NCBI GenBank assembly: GCA_027007865.1
Contig: JALTEE010000326.1
Span: forward strand, 1 to 6,841
Source of the DNA: a bacterium
GTDB lineage: Bacteria; UBP14; UBA6098; B30-G16
Length of the DNA: 6,841 nucleotides
Direction: 5' to 3'
Made by a program: the position numbers and the translations under genes. The notes under the pieces were generated by a model. It made no database searches. It saw only the letters and a program-made list of their open reading frames with translations, and was not told the origin of the DNA. Every line of letters starts with the position of its first letter. The first letter of the stretch is position 1. Below, one piece after another: positions 4,625 through 6,841 of this stretch.

Positions 4625-6841
4625 TTGCCATTTGAATCAGCACAACAGGAAATTATACAGGTCGATATAGAAGAGCAAATGCGACATTCTTATCTCGACT
4701 ATGCGATGAGCACCATAGTCGGTCGCGCTCTCCCCGATGTCCGCGATGGGATGAAACCCGTGCAACGACGAATTTTGTTTGCTATGCACGAGATGGGGAA
4801 TACTCACAACAAACCGTATAAAAAATCTGCGCGTATCGTCGGAGACACGATGGGTAAATATCATCCGCACGGCAACGATGCGATTTACGATGCTCTCGTC
4901 CGTATGGCGCAGTATTTCTCGCTGCGATACCCACTCGTCAACGGTCAGGGAAATTTCGGCTCCATCGATGGTGATGCTCCCGCCGCTATGCGATATACCG
5001 AAGTCAGGATGCATAAACTCGCAGAAGAACTGCTGGCGGAAATTCAAGAGGAGACCGTCGATTTTATCCCAAATTACGACAACAGCCTCCTCGAACCTAA
5101 ATGCCTTCCTGCGAAATTTCCAAATTTGCTCGTGAACGGTGCATCGGGCATTGCTGTTGGAATGGCAACGAATATTCCGCCGCACAATCTCGGCGAAATA
5201 ATCGATGCAATCCAATATATGATTGAAGAACCCGACTGCTCGATTGCCGACTTAATGCGTTTTTTACCCGGTCCCGATTTCCCGACCGCCGGGTTCATCG
5301 TCGGCAGAAACGGTATCAAAGAGGCTTATGAAACGGGTCGCGGAAAAATCCAGATGCGAGCAAGACTATACATAGAACAGGGACAGCGCGGAGCGAGAGA
5401 TAGAATTATCATCACTGAAATTCCATATCAGATAAATAAAACAAGCCTCATCGAACAAATCGTTCAACTCGTTCAAAGTGAGCACCTCAAAGAAATTGCA
5501 GACATTCGGGATGAATCCGACCGCGATGGAATGCGCATCGTTATCGAAATTAAGCGCAGCGAAAACCCGCAAATCGTGGCGAACAAATTATATAAACTCA
5601 CTCGCTTGCAAACTACTTATGGAATAATTTTCCTCGCACTGCGAGACGGCAGACCCGTGGAGATGAACCTGAAAGAAATGCTCGAAGCATACCTCGACCA
5701 CAGAAGACAGGTCATCATTCGCAGAAGCAGACATAGATTGCGAAAGGCAAGGGAGCGAGAACATATCCTTATCGGCTTGAAAACAGCGCTGGACAACATC
5801 GACCTCGTGGTGAACATAATCCGCAAAAGCAAGGATACGCCCGAAGCGAAGAGCAAACTTGTAGAATCGCTTTCCCTTTCGGAAATTCAAGCACAAGCGA
5901 TTCTCGATATGCGCCTCGCAAGATTGACTTCCCTCGAACAATCTAAAATCATCGCAGAACTCCAAGATATACGCAAGCAAATCGCATTTCTCGAAAGCGT
6001 TCTTGCATCACCGAGGAAAATACTCGAAATAATTTCACAGGAACTTACCGAGATAAAAAAGAACTACGCAGACGAGCGAAGAACACAAATCATCGATGCA
6101 GAAGGAGAAATCGATATCGAGGACATCATCGCCGACGAGGCTATGGTGCTTTCAGTTACCCGCGGCGGATACATAAAACGAATGCCGATTTCAGCATATC
6201 ACTCTCAGCGTAGAGGCGGACGCGGAAAGACCGCTATGACAACCAAAGAAGAGGATTTCGTAGAAAAACTCTTCGTCCCGAGCAGCCACGACACGATGCT
6301 CTTTTTCACCAGAAAAGGCAAGGCATTCGCGCTAAAAGTATATCAAATTCCCGAAGCGGGCAGATATTCACGCGGAACGGCGATTGTGAATTTGCTGCAA
6401 ATCGACAAAGGCGACTCGATTGCATCGACCGTTGCGATTCGCGAGTTCTCCGAAGAAAAATATGTTTTCTTCGCTTCGCGAAAGGGCTATGTCAAACGAA
6501 CTCCACTATCCGCATTTTCGAATGTCCGCAAGCACGGAATTATCGCAATCGGCATTCCAGAAGACGACGAACTTATCGATTGCCAGATAACATCGGGCGC
6601 CGAAGATGTTATGCTCGTAACGAAACTCGGCAAATCGATACGATTCCCTGTAAATCAAGTTCGTTCGATGGGCAGAACAGCGCGAGGCGTTCACGGGATT
6701 AGGCTTAGAAAAGATGACGATGTGGTTACTATGGTAGTGCTGAAAAATCCGGAAGGAACGATACTATTCGCTTCCGAAAACGGCTTCGGCAAGCGCACAA
6801 ATGCGAAAGAATTCCGTATGCAGCGACGCTCGGGAATGGGA
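4625..6841 (+). CDS. gyrA: DNA gyrase subunit A (3' end beyond the window)
   Basis: The frame is open for 739 codons to the window edge; family members usually have 800-875 residues, so only the end is missing. GyrA is the DNA-cleaving subunit of the A2B2 gyrase that introduces negative supercoils using ATP. The N-terminal domain has YLDYAMSTIVGRALPDVRDG followed by KPVQRRIL, then GKYHPHG in the winged-helix region and the catalytic tyrosine Tyr124 in MRYTE, equivalent to E. coli Tyr122. The coiled-coil and gate section follows, ending near QAQAILDMRLARLTSLEQ. The C-terminal beta-pinwheel includes the GyrA box QRRGGRG (528-534; consensus QRRGGKG), which marks GyrA rather than ParC. Later blades include VKRTPLSAFSNVRKHGI and RSMGRTARGVHGIRL. 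The start is TTG, with GAGGA 6 bases upstream, two bases after the rpoZ stop, which suggests translational coupling. The residue equivalent to E. coli Ser83 is Asp85. No frameshift is seen. Confidence 0.97.
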   Translation, partial: MPFESAQQEIIQVDIEEQMRHSYLDYAMSTIVGRALPDVRDGMKPVQRRILFAMHEMGNTHNKPYKKSARIVGDTMGKYHPHGNDAIYDALVRMAQYFSLRYPLVNGQGNFGSIDGDAPAAMRYTEVRMHKLAEELLAEIQEETVDFIPNYDNSLLEPKCLPAKFPNLLVNGASGIAVGMATNIPPHNLGEIIDAIQYMIEEPDCSIADLMRFLPGPDFPTAGFIVGRNGIKEAYETGRGKIQMRARLYIEQGQRGARDRIIITEIPYQINKTSLIEQIVQLVQSEHLKEIADIRDESDRDGMRIVIEIKRSENPQIVANKLYKLTRLQTTYGIIFLALRDGRPVEMNLKEMLEAYLDHRRQVIIRRSRHRLRKAREREHILIGLKTALDNIDLVVNIIRKSKDTPEAKSKLVESLSLSEIQAQAILDMRLARLTSLEQSKIIAELQDIRKQIAFLESVLASPRKILEIISQELTEIKKNYADERRTQIIDAEGEIDIEDIIADEAMVLSVTRGGYIKRMPISAYHSQRRGGRGKTAMTTKEEDFVEKLFVPSSHDTMLFFTRKGKAFALKVYQIPEAGRYSRGTAIVNLLQIDKGDSIASTVAIREFSEEKYVFFASRKGYVKRTPLSAFSNVRKHGIIAIGIPEDDELIDCQITSGAEDVMLVTKLGKSIRFPVNQVRSMGRTARGVHGIRLRKDDDVVTMVVLKNPEGTILFASENGFGKRTNAKEFRMQRRSGMG

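Noticed and set aside
4637..5215. Open frame of 192 codons on the minus strand
   Set aside because: It lies entirely opposite gyrA, whose protein is unmistakable, and its translation shows no known motif.

Overview
The window is bacterial chromosome carrying mostly housekeeping genes. It holds six supported protein genes and no RNA gene, CRISPR array or insertion sequence that I can see. The evidence for Bacteria is a gyrase A gene with a GyrA box, an omega-like RNA polymerase subunit, an ECF sigma factor and strong purine-rich Shine-Dalgarno sites (GGAG, AAAGGAG, AGGAGG). Coding regions look to be in the mid-forties % GC by eye, while the spacer at 2215-2441 is much richer in A+T. The large form of the GlmL/MutL-family protein and the divergent short proteins would suit an uncultured or lightly studied Gram-negative lineage. 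Nothing here fixes the phylum.

Left part, minus strand (20-2214). An ECF sigma factor gene (470-1039) is followed 30 bases later by a gene for a small single-pass membrane protein (20-439), which is most likely its anti-sigma partner. Upstream of the pair, and pointing the same way, lies a 347-residue protein (1171-2214) that I do not recognise as a named family. Its N-terminal half looks like a Rossmann-type SLOG/DprA nucleotide-binding domain. Its C-terminal half carries a His-Trp-Thr / Ser-Phe-Thr-Glu / Glu-Trp-Arg pattern reminiscent of ADP-ribosyltransferase-like folds. It is the best candidate in the window for something undescribed. The 131-base spacer between it and the sigma gene contains an 8-bp inverted repeat.

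Centre (2215-2441). This divergent A+T-rich spacer separates the minus-strand genes from the plus-strand genes. It holds a TATAAT hexamer close upstream of the plus-strand gene and a pair of 7-bp direct repeats set one helical turn apart.

Right part, plus strand (2442-6841). A 609-residue GlmL/MutL-family ASKHA ATPase comes first, then an 88-residue omega-like protein (rpoZ), then gyrA, which starts with TTG two bases after the rpoZ stop and runs off the window. The rpoZ-gyrA pair is clearly one transcription unit and probably translationally coupled. GlmL may belong to the same unit, because the 84-base gap shows no terminator. The GyrA has an Asp where the E. coli enzyme has Ser83, the classic quinolone-contact position.
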